DNA of 64,000 bases, taken from the NCBI RefSeq assembly GCF_905147045.1, contig NC_065906.1:4836001-4900000 (forward strand), written 5' to 3'. Below are positions 13,996-27,300 of this stretch, piece by piece. The position numbers and the translations under genes were made by a program. Position 1 is the first letter of the stretch; each line of letters opens with the position of its first letter. The notes beneath the pieces were generated by a model. The model was not told the DNA's origin. It was given only the letters and a program-made list of their open reading frames with translations, and ran no database searches. This DNA comes from Nymphalis io (Eukaryota; Arthropoda; Insecta; Lepidoptera; Nymphalidae).

Positions 13996-14962
13996 TTGCC
14001 AGATGTTTTAAGAGATTTTAAGTTTGGTGTATGCAAAAAAAATACTTAGGTAGCTCAATTTAAATGTGTTTTTAGTTACTAAAAAGACGGAACTGCTGCT
14101 ATCCATATAAAATCTTAATTGGCACATGATTTAGGGGTTTTAATATTTATCAATCAATTGATTTTGTATAAAAAATGGAGATCATTTTTCGTTACTAAAT
14201 AAGTTTCATCTGATTCTTTTAATGTCGATTTCAAACTATTTTAGCAATGAATGTTTTGTTTAACTTTATAAATGTTTATATTTAATAAATCATTGGAAAC
14301 CATAAAAAAATCTGCTAGTGCGTCTGTGCAAATGAATTATTACCTAGAAACTATTTGTTTTCTAATGGTTTATTATTTGCGGAAGTTAGGTTAGTTTCTG
14401 CTATTTTAAAAACTTTATCAAAAGTGCTATTCTTTAAGAATAACTTCATATCTTACCCATGTTGTTGGTGTTGAAAACCGACTTACACCTTTTTGATTTT
14501 CTTTAAATCTCGACCATCGATATCACCTTCTGAAATTTCTTGATCGCGTTCTGTGGTGTTTCGAACTTGTTTCTATAGAAAAGCTCCACTCTATGATGAA
14601 TAATTGAATTTAATTTAAAAATAAAAAAAAGTATTTTGAGTTTAATTTTGTGACAGTTGACATAATTGACACTTATTATAACATATGTATCGAAGATATT
14701 TTGGAGACTTCGTTTTAACTTGATATTTAGAAAATTGATTAAACGATGATAGACGTGTCTGTAACCTTGAAGTACTGATAACATTTTATGATAACGCGAT
14801 AACAAACAACGCAAAACATTTGATTTCACCACGTATAGAATCACATTTACAACGAAATATTGTTTAGATTAGATTGAATATTAATTATTATTTATGTTTT
14901 TTTAATGAACACGGAAAATGATAACATTGATCGAATTGTAAACTTTAAATTATTGTTAATTA

Positions 14963-15095
14963 GGGCTATTCTGTAAGAATAAACTCACCGCAGACAAAAG
15001 TCGTGATATGTAAGAAAGTGATATGCGACATTGACCATAATAGTTACAACATTTCAAGTATACACGCATCAAAATAGTATATCATCAAAGGATTT
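14963..15095 (+). repeat. dispersed repeat, inverted partner at 878-1040
   Basis: Shares the gctattctgtaagaataaac / accgcagacaaaagtcgtg block and the catcaaaatagtatatcatc block with the reverse complement of 878-1040. Likely a transposable element fragment of unknown family. Confidence 0.5.
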
Positions 15096-16723
15096 CATGG
15101 GTTTCACATAATCTAGATACTATTGTAATGCATGCATTATAGCTTTGCTAGTCCTGGCTGACTATCAACGCACAGCTAAAACTACTAAATAAAAAGCTAA
15201 AATTTAGAATGTTTTTTTATTTTATAACGTAAGCATTCGCTAAGGAATAATTATTGGACATTTTAATTTAAAGGGTTGGGAAAAGTAGCTTTATATGTTT
15301 CTTTCCTTTACGAATTCGGTAGTCATATGTACATAATATACAACTCATAGACCAGAATTTTTCGCGCTTAACTGTCGTTGAAACAGTCTCACTTCAAAGA
15401 AAAAATGTCATAAATTTGTAATTGAGTTTTATGGTAAATCACAATTTTGTTTTATGTAAAATAGAAAACAAGTACCTAACTAAGTTAGCCGACGAGCCGG
15501 TTGGCGTGGTTTGGTAGATGCTTGTCTTTCACGCCGAAGGTTGTGGTTTCGATTCCCACCCAGGAAAGATATTTGTGTGCATGAACATGTCTGTTTGTCC
15601 AGAGTCTGGGTGTAATTATCTATATAAGTATGTATTTACAAAAGAAAAATAATATATGTAGTATATCAGTTGTCAGGTTTCCATAGTACAAGCTCTGTAC
15701 AAGCTTAATTTGGGATCAGATGGCCGTGTGTGAAAAATGTCCCAGGATATTATTAAGTTGCATTCTCATAATCAATGTCTCAGAATAAAGAAAAATGGTA
15801 TAACATTTTGTTTGTTAAAAATTAAAAGAACTAATTATTTCTATCTTCAGTTAATTCTTGTAGCAAGTAGGTCTAGGTATATGCAATATTTAAAACGGTT
15901 TATTAGTTAAACATGTTGCAGCTAAGTGATTGAATCCAGACTACTATCTCTATGTTTTTCAATATCTACACTTTTATTTTAGGTTATTTATCACGAGTAA
16001 TTTGTTATTCAAAGTAAAAATATTGCAAGATAACTTACTGAATATATAAGATACGCTGGAGATTTAATCAGAATGTAATTACAAACGAAATTAAGCCTTG
16101 TTTCATACGAAAAAAGGGATTGATTTGAAAATTTATTTAGCATAAGTTTTTCTTCGTTAAAATTATATCATACTTTTTCATACTAAAGGATAAATATATC
16201 TTATTAAAAATATGATACATGTAAGTATTTATTTAAATTTATTAAAAATTTGTATACAAGCAATTCATTAAAATTAAAAAAAAAAACAATCAGAATCAAC
16301 CGATAGGTATACTTATAATAAAACATGTTGCTAGAGAGTAGCTATTGAAGGACATTGGAGATATTCCTGGACCCGAACATACCATCGATTGCTCTCTGAT
16401 CATTAAAAGAAGTTACGTCAATACAATTTCAGTTGTTTTACGAGCAAGCTTTTAACTGTTTAAAGTTTATTTGATTTGTCATTTCGGCTTAATAAACAAA
16501 ATATGAGCGGAAATTTTTAATTACACAGTGGTGATAAATGTTCGTAAACTAGTGTTCATTTTATCTTTATGAAAAAATTGTATTCAGAAATACGAAATGT
16601 GAAAGTGAAAATGAAAAGGAGAAAATAAAAAGCAATTATCAAAAATAAATAAATTAGTTATTGTAATTTCTTTTCATTACGAAATGTTTCTATAACAATA
16701 CTAAGCACGCCATATATAAGTGT

Positions 16724-16800
16724 AGTGCTCGCCCGGATTTGACCCTGCAATCTTCGATTAAGATTCACACGTTCTAGGTCCTGGGCCATCTCGGCACGAA
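16724..16800 (-). repeat. SINE head fragment (family S1)
   Basis: Carries the reverse complement of the tRNA-like head (gtgctcgcccggatttgacc ... gggccatctcggc). Only the 5' tRNA-related part remains. Confidence 0.55.
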
Positions 16801-19489
16801 AATATTCTTATACTAGTAGTAATATAATTATATAAATGAAAATTTAACCTAATCATTCAATGTTTACTACGCAGATTGCAGATACGTCTACCATAGAGAA
16901 TTTTTCTACCTTAGGGCATACTTAGGACATACTTTAGAAGCACTAACACGCACAATCATAGAAGGGTCTTGAATACCTAATTATGTATGTATCGTCTCTT
17001 GAATAAATAAACTAATGTCATTGATCCTTATATCGAAAATTGAATCAAATTTGCTTTGGTTGAAAGTTTGTTTCATTTTAAATGGTTTAGAATTTATAAA
17101 AAGGGTGTTGACTTATATATTATGATATATTATGTTGAATTATATATTGATATTGAAAATTTAAGATTATTTAATAAAACACATCCCACTTCTTATAACG
17201 AAGGTTCATCCATCTGTCCATTAAATTAATGATAACTTACGTTGAAATTTATTAAATTGATTATTTAAGTTTTAATGATTCGCTGAATTGTTATACCTTA
17301 TACCATTTAAGTGGGCGTGTTTAAAATCAAGTCAAACAATGTAAAAACAAGTCAAATTACTCTTCTATCTGTTGAAAGTTAAATGTTTTCCGGATGCCTT
17401 ATTTATGTATTTGTTAAAAAGAAAAAACATTGAAAGATGCAGAGAATATAATAAAGTATATGTTTAGTTTACACACGTTTTTATAGCTGTTTAATTAAAT
17501 TATTTATAAAGTTCAATTAAAAGTTTAATTTTCGATCGTGTTTGAAATTCCTAATCGTATTATATGTATTTTAATTTTTCGTATTAAGAAAATATATTGC
17601 GCTACAGACTGACAGACAAGATGATAGACAAGATGATAACCATCTTTTTTATGCATAAAATGATAGCAAATTTTTTAGTTCTGTCATATAATTTAGTTCA
17701 AACATTGTGAACAACAGAATAAGCAACTATCATGAAAATCATGATCAGATCAAAGCTTATCAGAACTTAAAAACGGTTTAACAAATTTTTATTTTACTTT
17801 TAACTATTGCATAAAAATTATATTACATAAAAGTTTTAACAAAAAGTGAATACTAATGTTTACGCGACTCAATGAAGTGAATAATTAATTATTTAATTAA
17901 CTCTTGCATCATTCATTTTTAATTCCGATTTGAAATATCTTAACACTTTAATGTTTACGATATTTTTTTAAATTATTTTATAAATTTTTTGAACTTAGGA
18001 CAGTAGTTGTAAAATATTTGGAAATGAAAATTTAAAGTAATTTTTACATAATATTTTATATTACCAATAATTATTATTATTATATATTATCAATATTTAT
18101 GTGATAATATTGAGCTATAACTTTCAAGTGATTACTCTACAATAAATGTTTTATCATTGAAAGTATATCTACACCGCGTATTTACTTTGACACATATGTT
18201 ATAATGACGTAATATTCTATTTTTTATAGTTGTTTCATAGTATTTTTTAATGAAATAGATAGAAATAAATAATTTAATTATATTGAATATAGAAAAAAAA
18301 CAAAATCCTTAAACATTTCTTAACATAATTATCTAGATTTTCGTGAATTTCTTCACATAAAAAAATGTGTCGATAATTTGCATATGTGGCTATAGCCTAA
18401 TTAAAAAAGTAAATAATTAATTAATTTAATAATTCACGTAGCCTATTTAATAATCCGTAGATTGGTTGTGCAATATTGGAACAAGACATTAAAAAATGAC
18501 TATCTTATAATCGATGAAAACAAACGATCAATAGGTATTCATATCTCATCGTTGTGTCAAGTTTCGATATTCAAAAGCCATCACAATTTTATTTAAATAA
18601 TGTTTATGGAAAGCCAAATGGGATTCCCTATCAAACTAATATGTGAAGCGTTATTATGTGAACCATGTTTAACTACGTTGAAGTGATACCGCTTTAGATA
18701 AAAGATAACAGATAAAAAGCTGCGTCTTATTAATTTGTTTCGGTTATAGTTGGTTATGTTTATTCGCATGCATTAAATTTTCAAGAAAATAAATAAGATA
18801 ATATAAATTAAAAAATGGATGTTATTTTTCGATATTTAAATTCAATTAGATGACACATTGTGTTATATTAATTAACTTCATTTGTAAGTAAAAATTGTTT
18901 TCATTCGTGGTCTACTAAGTAAATATTTATTACTTGTTTATGCGTATCACTGTTTATGTTAGTTCCGTATAACACTTATATCAAAATCGCAATGTGTGAT
19001 AATATTCAGAGAATATAATATGACGAGTTCGGAGTAATAGTCTTTGTTATAATGATTATAATGTGGCATGATGGACTATCAGACGTCCAGTTTCCTGAGC
19101 AAATGAAAATATATGCAACACATACATAATATGTTGCTCTGGGCGTAATACTTGCAAAACAGTTATTGGAATTTCGGCGATGAGATTATCGATGAAAACA
19201 AACACTGATTAGATAAGATCATATTTAATCGTAGCGTGAGTTTTTGATATTTATATTAATTACATCACTCTTTTATACAAATAATTTTCTGTGTAAAGTA
19301 TAGTCATTGATCTTTATTTAAAAATTGTTATGTGGACACGGCCGTTAAGTTACGATTTATAAACTCGTTACATTTAAATATAACAATAACGATTGCCGAT
19401 TGCGACACTGTATAACGTACAGTGCTAGTGCGCTGTGGCTTCCGTTACAGTAGTTCCATATTCAAATTGTAATATGAAATAGAGAATGA

Positions 19490-20290
19490 ATTCGCAACGT
19501 CTGTAGGTGTGGCCTCGCTTTCCTCTTTACGATGTGCGCGATACCATTAGCTGGGATCGACTTGCGGCTACGAGTACCGCATCGACTCGGCACAGGTAGT
19601 TCGGGATAAAAACACCACTTGAAATGGAACGGACGCGGCCGGTCTCACCTAGATAACGCTCGACCGACTGAAACACCAATCAAAGCACTCACGAGATCAT
19701 AGCCTTATTCCATCATATGGGAATCAACCTTTGTCTCGATCCTCGAACTCGCCACAGTGACGATCTAATCGTTCATTCATATCATACGAAACGATAATAA
19801 TATAAATAGTCCCTAGCCAATGAATGAACTTATAACATGTAAATTCGTCGCTCACAAATCGCAACAGCACCGCGCGTAGGCGTCTGGCTTGAATGAAAAT
19901 AAACATACTTTCTTTCTTCTTACCTCTCGATTTTGACTATATTATCCAGATTAGCGATATTATCACAGCACTGTAATAAAAATGAGTGTTTGTTACACAG
20001 AATCCGTTTGCATGTTACTGTGGGACGCGGTTCGTTACGCGGCGCGAGCGGTGCAGTACAAGTCTGCCGGCCGGCTCTAGCGATACTGTTCGCGGACACA
20101 GATGTAGGTGCGCCCGCGTCGTACGCACACAGGCGCGTTCATTCAAATAGCCGGTGGAGGGGAGAGCTTATGAATGGACGTAGTGAAGCTATGTCGTATA
20201 GATACCACTGATAACGACACTTCGCGAGCGTTATTTAACATGATACTGCCTAGATATCCTGACTGACTGCTCGCTTTTAGTCGCAATTGA
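19490..20290 (-). promoter_or_regulatory. CpG-rich putative promoter / 5' exon region of a minus-strand gene
   Basis: This 0.8-kb block is much richer in CG than its flanks. On the minus strand it contains several arthropod initiator-like TCAGT motifs: within gagcagtcagtcagg near 20265, and gtttcagtcggtcgag near 19665, the latter followed about 20 nt later by a donor-like gtgagacc. A clean candidate exon lies inside at 19924-19970. Together these suggest one or more start sites of a gene transcribed leftwards, possibly the one owning the exon at 2030-2162. This is inference; no start codon could be fixed. Confidence 0.35.
19924..19970 (-). CDS. candidate small exon (47 nt) of an unrecognised gene
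   Basis: On the minus strand the segment is bounded by a good acceptor (tttttattacag) and a strong donor (gtaagaagaaag). One frame is open throughout (CCDNIANLDNIVKIE). It could equally be a 5' untranslated exon. It sits between the CpG-rich block at 20.0-20.3 kb and a second one at 19.5-19.7 kb. Confidence 0.3.
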
Positions 20291-20592
20291 TGAAAACACC
20301 ATACTAAGCGTAATATGAATAGCATTGACAGTTTCGTAATATCGACATTGTTTTAACAACTCGACGATATTATTTAGAAAACAGTTACATCTGACAAGAT
20401 TTGATTACCTACGACAGTTTGTAATAAATACGTGACTAAAATGTATAAAGGGTACAAATTGTTTATGAAACGCAATTGATCGTTGTTGTATATACTTTAA
20501 TAAATATATTTTATACCAATCAACAGTATATCATGTGGGTTATATAAATTAAGCCTGTGAATACGTTATACGACTGATGTCCTAACAATAAA

Positions 20593-23500
20593 TTATGACA
20601 GTCCCTTGAGAAAGCTTGATAACTTATGACTCTTGTAGTCGGATCGCAGTTGTATGAAGTTGTGTAGGATTGAATGGTCCAGCTCCGCCTGTAAAAACAA
20701 AAGAGATAAGCTTCCTATTTATAATTATATATCTTTGTTTTTTTTTTAATATACAAGAAAGGTAAACGAGCAAATGTTGAGACCAGATGGATATAAAATA
20801 TATAAATGATCTTAAGAAATATAATGTACTCCTTACACCGCCTATGCGCTTTCAACAATTGAAGATACTATTTTCCTTTGTGCCTAAATTTACTCTTCAA
20901 ACAAATAGAGAAATATAGAGTATTGATGTTTACTTGTGGAATAATTAATACCTTCGACTAGAATAGTAAACTAATATTATAATGCTTTTTCACATTAGTA
21001 CTTATTTATATAAATAGTTTTTTTTTTATAAAATAGGTAGGCCGACGAGCATATGTGCCACCTGATGGTATGTGGTCACCAACGCCCATAGACATTAGCA
21101 TTGTAAGAAATGTACCTATCACTTACATCGCCAATGCGCCACCAACCTTGGGAACTAAGATATCATATCCCTCGTGCCTGTAATTATAATACAGTGTGTA
21201 TTTAAATTTCTGATACCTCATCGTTGATATTTGAGACATGGAAAAAATCAAACGTCTAATGCCGATAAAATAATTTATAAGTGATTTAATAATCTATTTG
21301 ATTTGCCGATATTAATAGCTAATAGCAGATAATAAAAGAGTATTAATAGATATAATCTTAATATTAAAAATCAACACGAAAAACAAAATATAATTTGTAC
21401 TTAAAAAAAAAAAAAAGTAAGAAAACCTCGTCGAGTGCCTCGTTGGACTAATGGTTAAATGTAAGACCGCAGATCCTGAACGTTCAAATTGGGACTTTAG
21501 GAAGCTGGAAGAGAGTACACATCCGCCTCGGAAAGCTCGTAAAGCCGTTGGTTTTGAGCTTGAACCATCCCATAGGCGTCCCATAAGTTTATGAGAGTGA
21601 GTGAATAGAGAGTGTACCTATATTAACGCACACAATCCAACTACGCAGGACATTTGATGGTGCCTCTTGTAGATGGCTATTCTCTCTTGAGATTGACCGC
21701 TGTGGCCAAAAGCGGCCTCATAACCTTCTCCGTTAAATAAATGGCAAAAGCCGTATCTATTCGGTAAAGTTGAGTCTAAATTTGAGTGATAAATTATCTT
21801 ATCCATTATCAACAAAAAAAACTATAAATAATATAACGAATTAACTTCAACTAAAATAATACATTCGGTGATACAATGTTTTTATTTTATTAATTTCGAT
21901 CCAATTTTTTTAATTTGGCAAATATTATCATGAAATAGCAGTAGTACTTAATATTGTATTTAGAAAATGGATAATAATTACCAACTACATATGTATCTTT
22001 TTTTTTTATAGAATAGGAAGGCGGACGAACATATGGGCCACCTGATGGGAAGTGGTCACCAAACGCCCTTAGACATTGGCATTGTAAGAAATGTCAACCA
22101 TCGCTTATACAGCCAATGCGCCACCAACCTTGGGAACTAAGATTTTATGTCCCTTGTGCCTGTAATTACACTGGCTCACTCACCCTTCAAACCGGAACAC
22201 AACAATAACAAGTACTGCTGTTTTGCGGTAGAATATCTGATGAGTGGGTGGTACCTACCCAGACGAGCTTGCACAAAGCTCTACCACCACTAGAATACTC
22301 ATACAAACTATTTAAATATAAACAATTACTGGTTCTAGCCGTCGTGATTTACTTTTCGCATGACTTATGTCTAACACATATGTCAATTTTTCCTACTCTT
22401 AATCAATGCGACGGTAACGTGACACGATCGGCGAGAATCAAGCGCAGGACCAATGGCTTTTAAAGGCACGGGAGTGTCAACACTATCAACTTCCAAACTT
22501 AGAATTGTTACTGAGAATTGCTCAAGAGTAAAATCTAATAAGCTTTATCGTCTCAAAACCCTTGAACCCAGTTAGTTTGCAGTATACCTCGAGGTGTACT
22601 GCATTGTACGCTAGCCACTACACCACCGAAGTAGTCAATATAGAGATATTGTTTATTCTGACTGCCTTTCTTTTTTTTCCTGTTGGTCTAGTGGCTAGAT
22701 TGCCTGGAGTTCCTGGAGTCAATTTCCAGGTCTATTGGGTTTTTCTGTCGAAAATTCTCAGTAGCAGCTCAGAGTACACATCTCCAACTTCCAGTGGGAG
22801 GTGTGTACACTCCCATGCCTCGGAAAGCACGTAAAGCCGTTGGTCTTACGCCTCAACTCTTTCCGGTCGTGTCGGATTGCCGTCCCATCGGATTATGAGA
22901 GCTAGGGGATAGAGAGTGCACCTGTGGTTACGCTCACACTTGTGCACAATAAAATCTCCTGCGCAGTTGGCTAATCTCTATTAAGATTGGCCGCCTTGAC
23001 CGAAATCGGTCTGGAGGACATTATTGTTTATTCTGTTATTCTTCACCTCTCTATTGAATTATTCAAGCTAATACTATTCTTCTAAAATACTAGTAACAAT
23101 AATAATATTTGTGGAAATGTTTTTCTACTTTAAAGTCTTATTTCGCTCCCATAGATATTTGACTAAGATGTACAATATCAATGTCGTCATAACTACAGTC
23201 TAAGAAATAAAAAAAATTAAAACTTAACGCCTTCCGAGAACGCGATTTATTTTAATATGTTGCTTGTACCGAATTCATTTAAGTGCTTAACTTATATTTA
23301 AACCGAGAAGCTGACCAAAACCAACGGATGCTATGGTTAATATAATTTTTTCTCAGTCTATGTAAACCTCGCGCAGTCGATCGCGCGGTATCCACAGTTA
23401 CTCGAATATTACAATTTGGTATAAGATTTTTTTTTCTAACTTATATACGAAGTAATATATGTATACGTCGGCGAGACTTTGTTACCTTCATTGATTTTGA

Positions 23501-24345
23501 CTATTGAATTTGAGGCGAGAGTTCATACTTTTTGTTGCTGTCACTCTGGCGGAACGTCAAACCGACAGCCATATTGTGGTTGGATGTTTGAATTAAACCA
23601 TAAGATGGATTTACCTACTGTCTCTACTGATATGCCGATTTATATATTTCAGTAAAATGTTACTTTTAGATTCGTAAGTAACTTAGTGAAATAATGTAAC
23701 GAAACAAAAAAAAAACGCAAAGGAACAACCAAAGACACAAATAATTAGATATCATTCTTCTTCTTTCGAATGTCAAATCATAGACAAAAATTGAGAAATC
23801 AGAGTTTAATTAAACAGTTACTAAGCAACCTTTATAAGTAATATATTGAATCGAATAAGTAAACAACATAAATCCGGGATTTGAAGAATATATTATAAAT
23901 AGATTGTTTTTTTTTTAATGTATAGGCTAGCGCTCGACTGTTATCACACCTGATGGAAAGTGAGATACAGTCTAAGATGGAGCGCGTTTGCCTAGAAGAT
24001 GCCTATTCAATAAGCTATACAGTTATAAACAGTGAGAGGGGGGAGGTGTTAGGTACCATGTCCTTTACTGAACCTCTGACAACAAAATTTAATCATGATT
24101 GGTTGATTAGTTAAATCGTGAAACCATAACAAACAAACAAACTCATTTTGTGTGAGTGGTGCGAGCTTCTTTTCCAAACTCAAGAAACCTTTGGTCAAAT
24201 ATAATTAAAGCACATAAAATCTTGCTGGTCACGTCGGATTTGCGGTTCCATTGCATTATCATAAGTAAAGTAACAGCCCGTAAATGTCCCACCGCTGGAC
24301 TGTATGGAGCTTATCCCATCACGCTGCTCCAACGCACGTTGGCGT

Positions 24346-24378
<33 letters not shown>

Positions 24379-27300
24379 GAGGTTTTCAGGCACATAAACA
24401 ATCAGAGGTTCTTGCCTGGGTTTGAGACTCATTCTTGGGTTATGATTCACTACTTTTAAACATTTAGACATCCTGACTTAATTATTAAACAAAAAATGTA
24501 TTTTTTTAAATTTTTTAAAGCAAGTTATATTATGTAATTAAAAAATCTAAAGAGTTTTAACTAATGTAAATAAAAAAAAAAACAATTATATACAAAAAAA
24601 TATGAATTAAAAAACGCAAGTTACTAATTTTTACTTCAAGTTTATAACCTCGATAAAAATAACAGACAACGACCTATTGACCAATCATATACTTAAGTAG
24701 GTTAACATGGCACAGGTCCATAGACAAGAAGCGATCTATCAAATGTCAAGAAAACAATAGTCAGTAAAATTGAAATGTGACCTAGAAAATACTGACATTT
24801 TGCATTTATTTTTTATTGATTTTCTTTTATATTTATTAAAAAAAAACAACACCAAGCATTTGTGAATCTATATATTATTAATAAGAAATACAGTTGTGTA
24901 ACTTCTTTTTCCGATTGTAAGCCGATTATCTTTTTTTTAAATTACTTATCTATAGATGAGGTTTAGGTAAGAACGCGTGAATTTTAACCGATGATCGTGG
25001 GTTCAAACCCGGGCAAGCACCACTGTATTTTCATGTGCTTAATTTGTGATTATAATTCATCTCGTGCTTGACGGTGAAGGAAAACATCGTGAAGAAACCT
25101 GCATGTGTCTAATTTCATTGAAATTCTGACACAGGTATATTCCACCAACCCGCATTGGAGCAGCGTGGTGGAATAAGCTCCAAACCTTCTCCTCAAAAAG
25201 GGAGAGGAGGCCTTAGCCCAGCAGCGGGACATTCACAGGCAATTAGAAAGAAAGGAAAATAAAATAATCGAAACATGCAAATTTTCTATAATAATTATGG
25301 CCGAATTACATTCAGTGAGCGAATATTATATTCTACCGCAAAACAGCAGTACTTGATATTGTTGTGTTCCGGTTTGAAGGGTGAGTGAGCCAGTGTAATT
25401 ACAGGCACAAGGGACATAAAATCTTAGTTCCCAAGGTTGGTGGTGCATTGGATATGTAAGCGATGGTTGACATTTCTTACAATGCCAATGTCTAAGGGCG
25501 TTGGTGACCGCTTATCATCAGGTGGCCCATATGCTCGTCCGCCTTCCTATTTTATAAAAAAAATACTACTATTTAAATAAAAAGCTTAACTAAAACTCGA
25601 GTTGGATTGGCTCGAAGAATTAACTATTACAAGTTTTGTGGTTAATATGTGCGCTCCTTGTATTACATTGTATTTGTTCTGAACATTTTCTGTACTCTTT
25701 TCTTAAAACATAATACATTGTAGTCACTATGACGAAAAGGGTAAATAAGCAACTTTGACCTTTAATCGACATGACAGTTGATTTAACTAGTGACGATAAA
25801 AGTATTGAACGAGTTGTTTGTTGAAAAAATTTTGGCAGGTTTTGAATTTGTTGATACATAGTTATAATATGATACTGGTGGTAGGGCTTTGTGCAAGCTC
25901 GTCTGGGTATATACCACCCATTCATCAGATATTCTACCGCAAAACAGCAGCACTCGGTATTGTTGTGTTCCGGTTTGAAGGGTTAGTGAGCCAGTGTAAT
26001 TACACTGTAATTACAGGCACGAGGGAAATAACATCTTAGTTCCCAAGGTTGGTGGCACATTGGTAAGCGATGGTTAACATTTCTTACAACGCTAATGTCT
26101 ATGGGCGTCAGTGACCACTTACAATTAGTTGGCCCATATGCTCATCCACCTACCTATCCTATAAAAAAATTATCATTTTGATAGACGTATTTTTTTATGA
26201 AACGATATATAATTAAATATAATCATATTTAAATCATATTATTATATATTCCTTGTATAAATAATAAAATTTAATTTTCGTTTGTTACGATTAAACAATA
26301 CAAATGTGATTTATTGTATATTAAATAGATTAGTCTACCCACAGAGATTATAAGAGCTTATATTTCTTGTACTGACAATAATTAAATAAAACTAGTTACG
26401 CTTAGCAAACTTAAAGGATCTTGCTAACAGAGTTTCAAGAAGTCAACGCTGTAAGGCTCGTTTCGAGATTCGATCCTGGGCTTAATATGCACACGCACAC
26501 ACAAATAATCCCGAACTTCGCACAGCGTATACTCCCCGGTAACGATAGAAGCTAGGAGCGGACAAGCGTCGGAACAGTACTCACGAGCGTCTCTCCCTCG
26601 CAGACCTGGTGCAGGTTCTCGGGCTTGACGAGCAGCAGGTTGCAGAGCGCGTGCAGCGCGTCGAACAGCGCGTGCGCCGGCGCGGGCGACGGCCGGCCGC
26701 GCCCGCACACGGCCGAGCGGTACTCCTTCACGTCGCAGATGGCGATCATGGCGCCTGGCGACACACACGCGTTAGCCCTCGCAACGGGACGGCTGAGTCT
26801 CGAGGCAAAGGATTAGCTGGACTTTTGCGTCGAGTCGCCCGTTTGACACTATACCTCCTTGTGAAAGCTTTTGTTGGTGGATTGGTGAGTAAATTTCCCT
26901 TGGGCGTCCCTTACGACGGCTTTTAAGTGTTGAATTTGCTCTACACTATTCGATTTTTTAGTAATTGCACGATTTTTTAGCAACTACACGGCCAATTACT
27001 GTGATTCTTTAACTTGTGTTATCTATATACTAATAGAAAAGTTCGAGTACATAAAATATTAAGATGTCATTTGATGAATTTATAATATACAGTAGATTAC
27101 CAACCGAATATAATCAAGTAATTTGCTTTGTTATTGTTTTATTTACAAAAAAGAAACCCTTACCAGCAGAATTAAACTGGAAGTTCTGCAAGTGCTCGTA
27201 AATAACTCGATGCAGACGAACAGCCAGCTCCAAGGAAACAGCATTCAAGTTATCTCCCTCTAACTCGGAGTGGATTTTATCCATCACCGTGTTAAGGTAT

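Larger units (their letters stand above)
6279..19489. other. long gene-poor AT-rich region
   Basis: About 13 kb without a supportable complete gene. Small open frames here lack codon bias, splice context or recognisable domains. Contents seen: a SINE tail fragment near 6435-6485, a fragment with cacgcgggcggagccgcgg near 8551-8590 (a repeat also seen near 45690), a possible minus-strand exon near 9310-9365, a degenerate SINE at 11434-11623, a GC-rich patch at 13870-13995, a dispersed repeat at 14963-15095 and a SINE head fragment at 16724-16800. The region could be the introns of a long minus-strand gene running from about 20 kb to beyond position 2030. Confidence 0.45.

Noticed and set aside
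14503..14844. 113-residue minus-strand open frame
   Set aside because: AT-rich, with I/L/K/Y/N-heavy composition, no recognisable motif and no GC-content rise; best explained by chance.
26424..26926. Several overlapping open frames, arginine/alanine-rich, on both strands
   Set aside because: They are alternative frames and the antisense of GC-rich Sec10 exon 13 (26585-26754).
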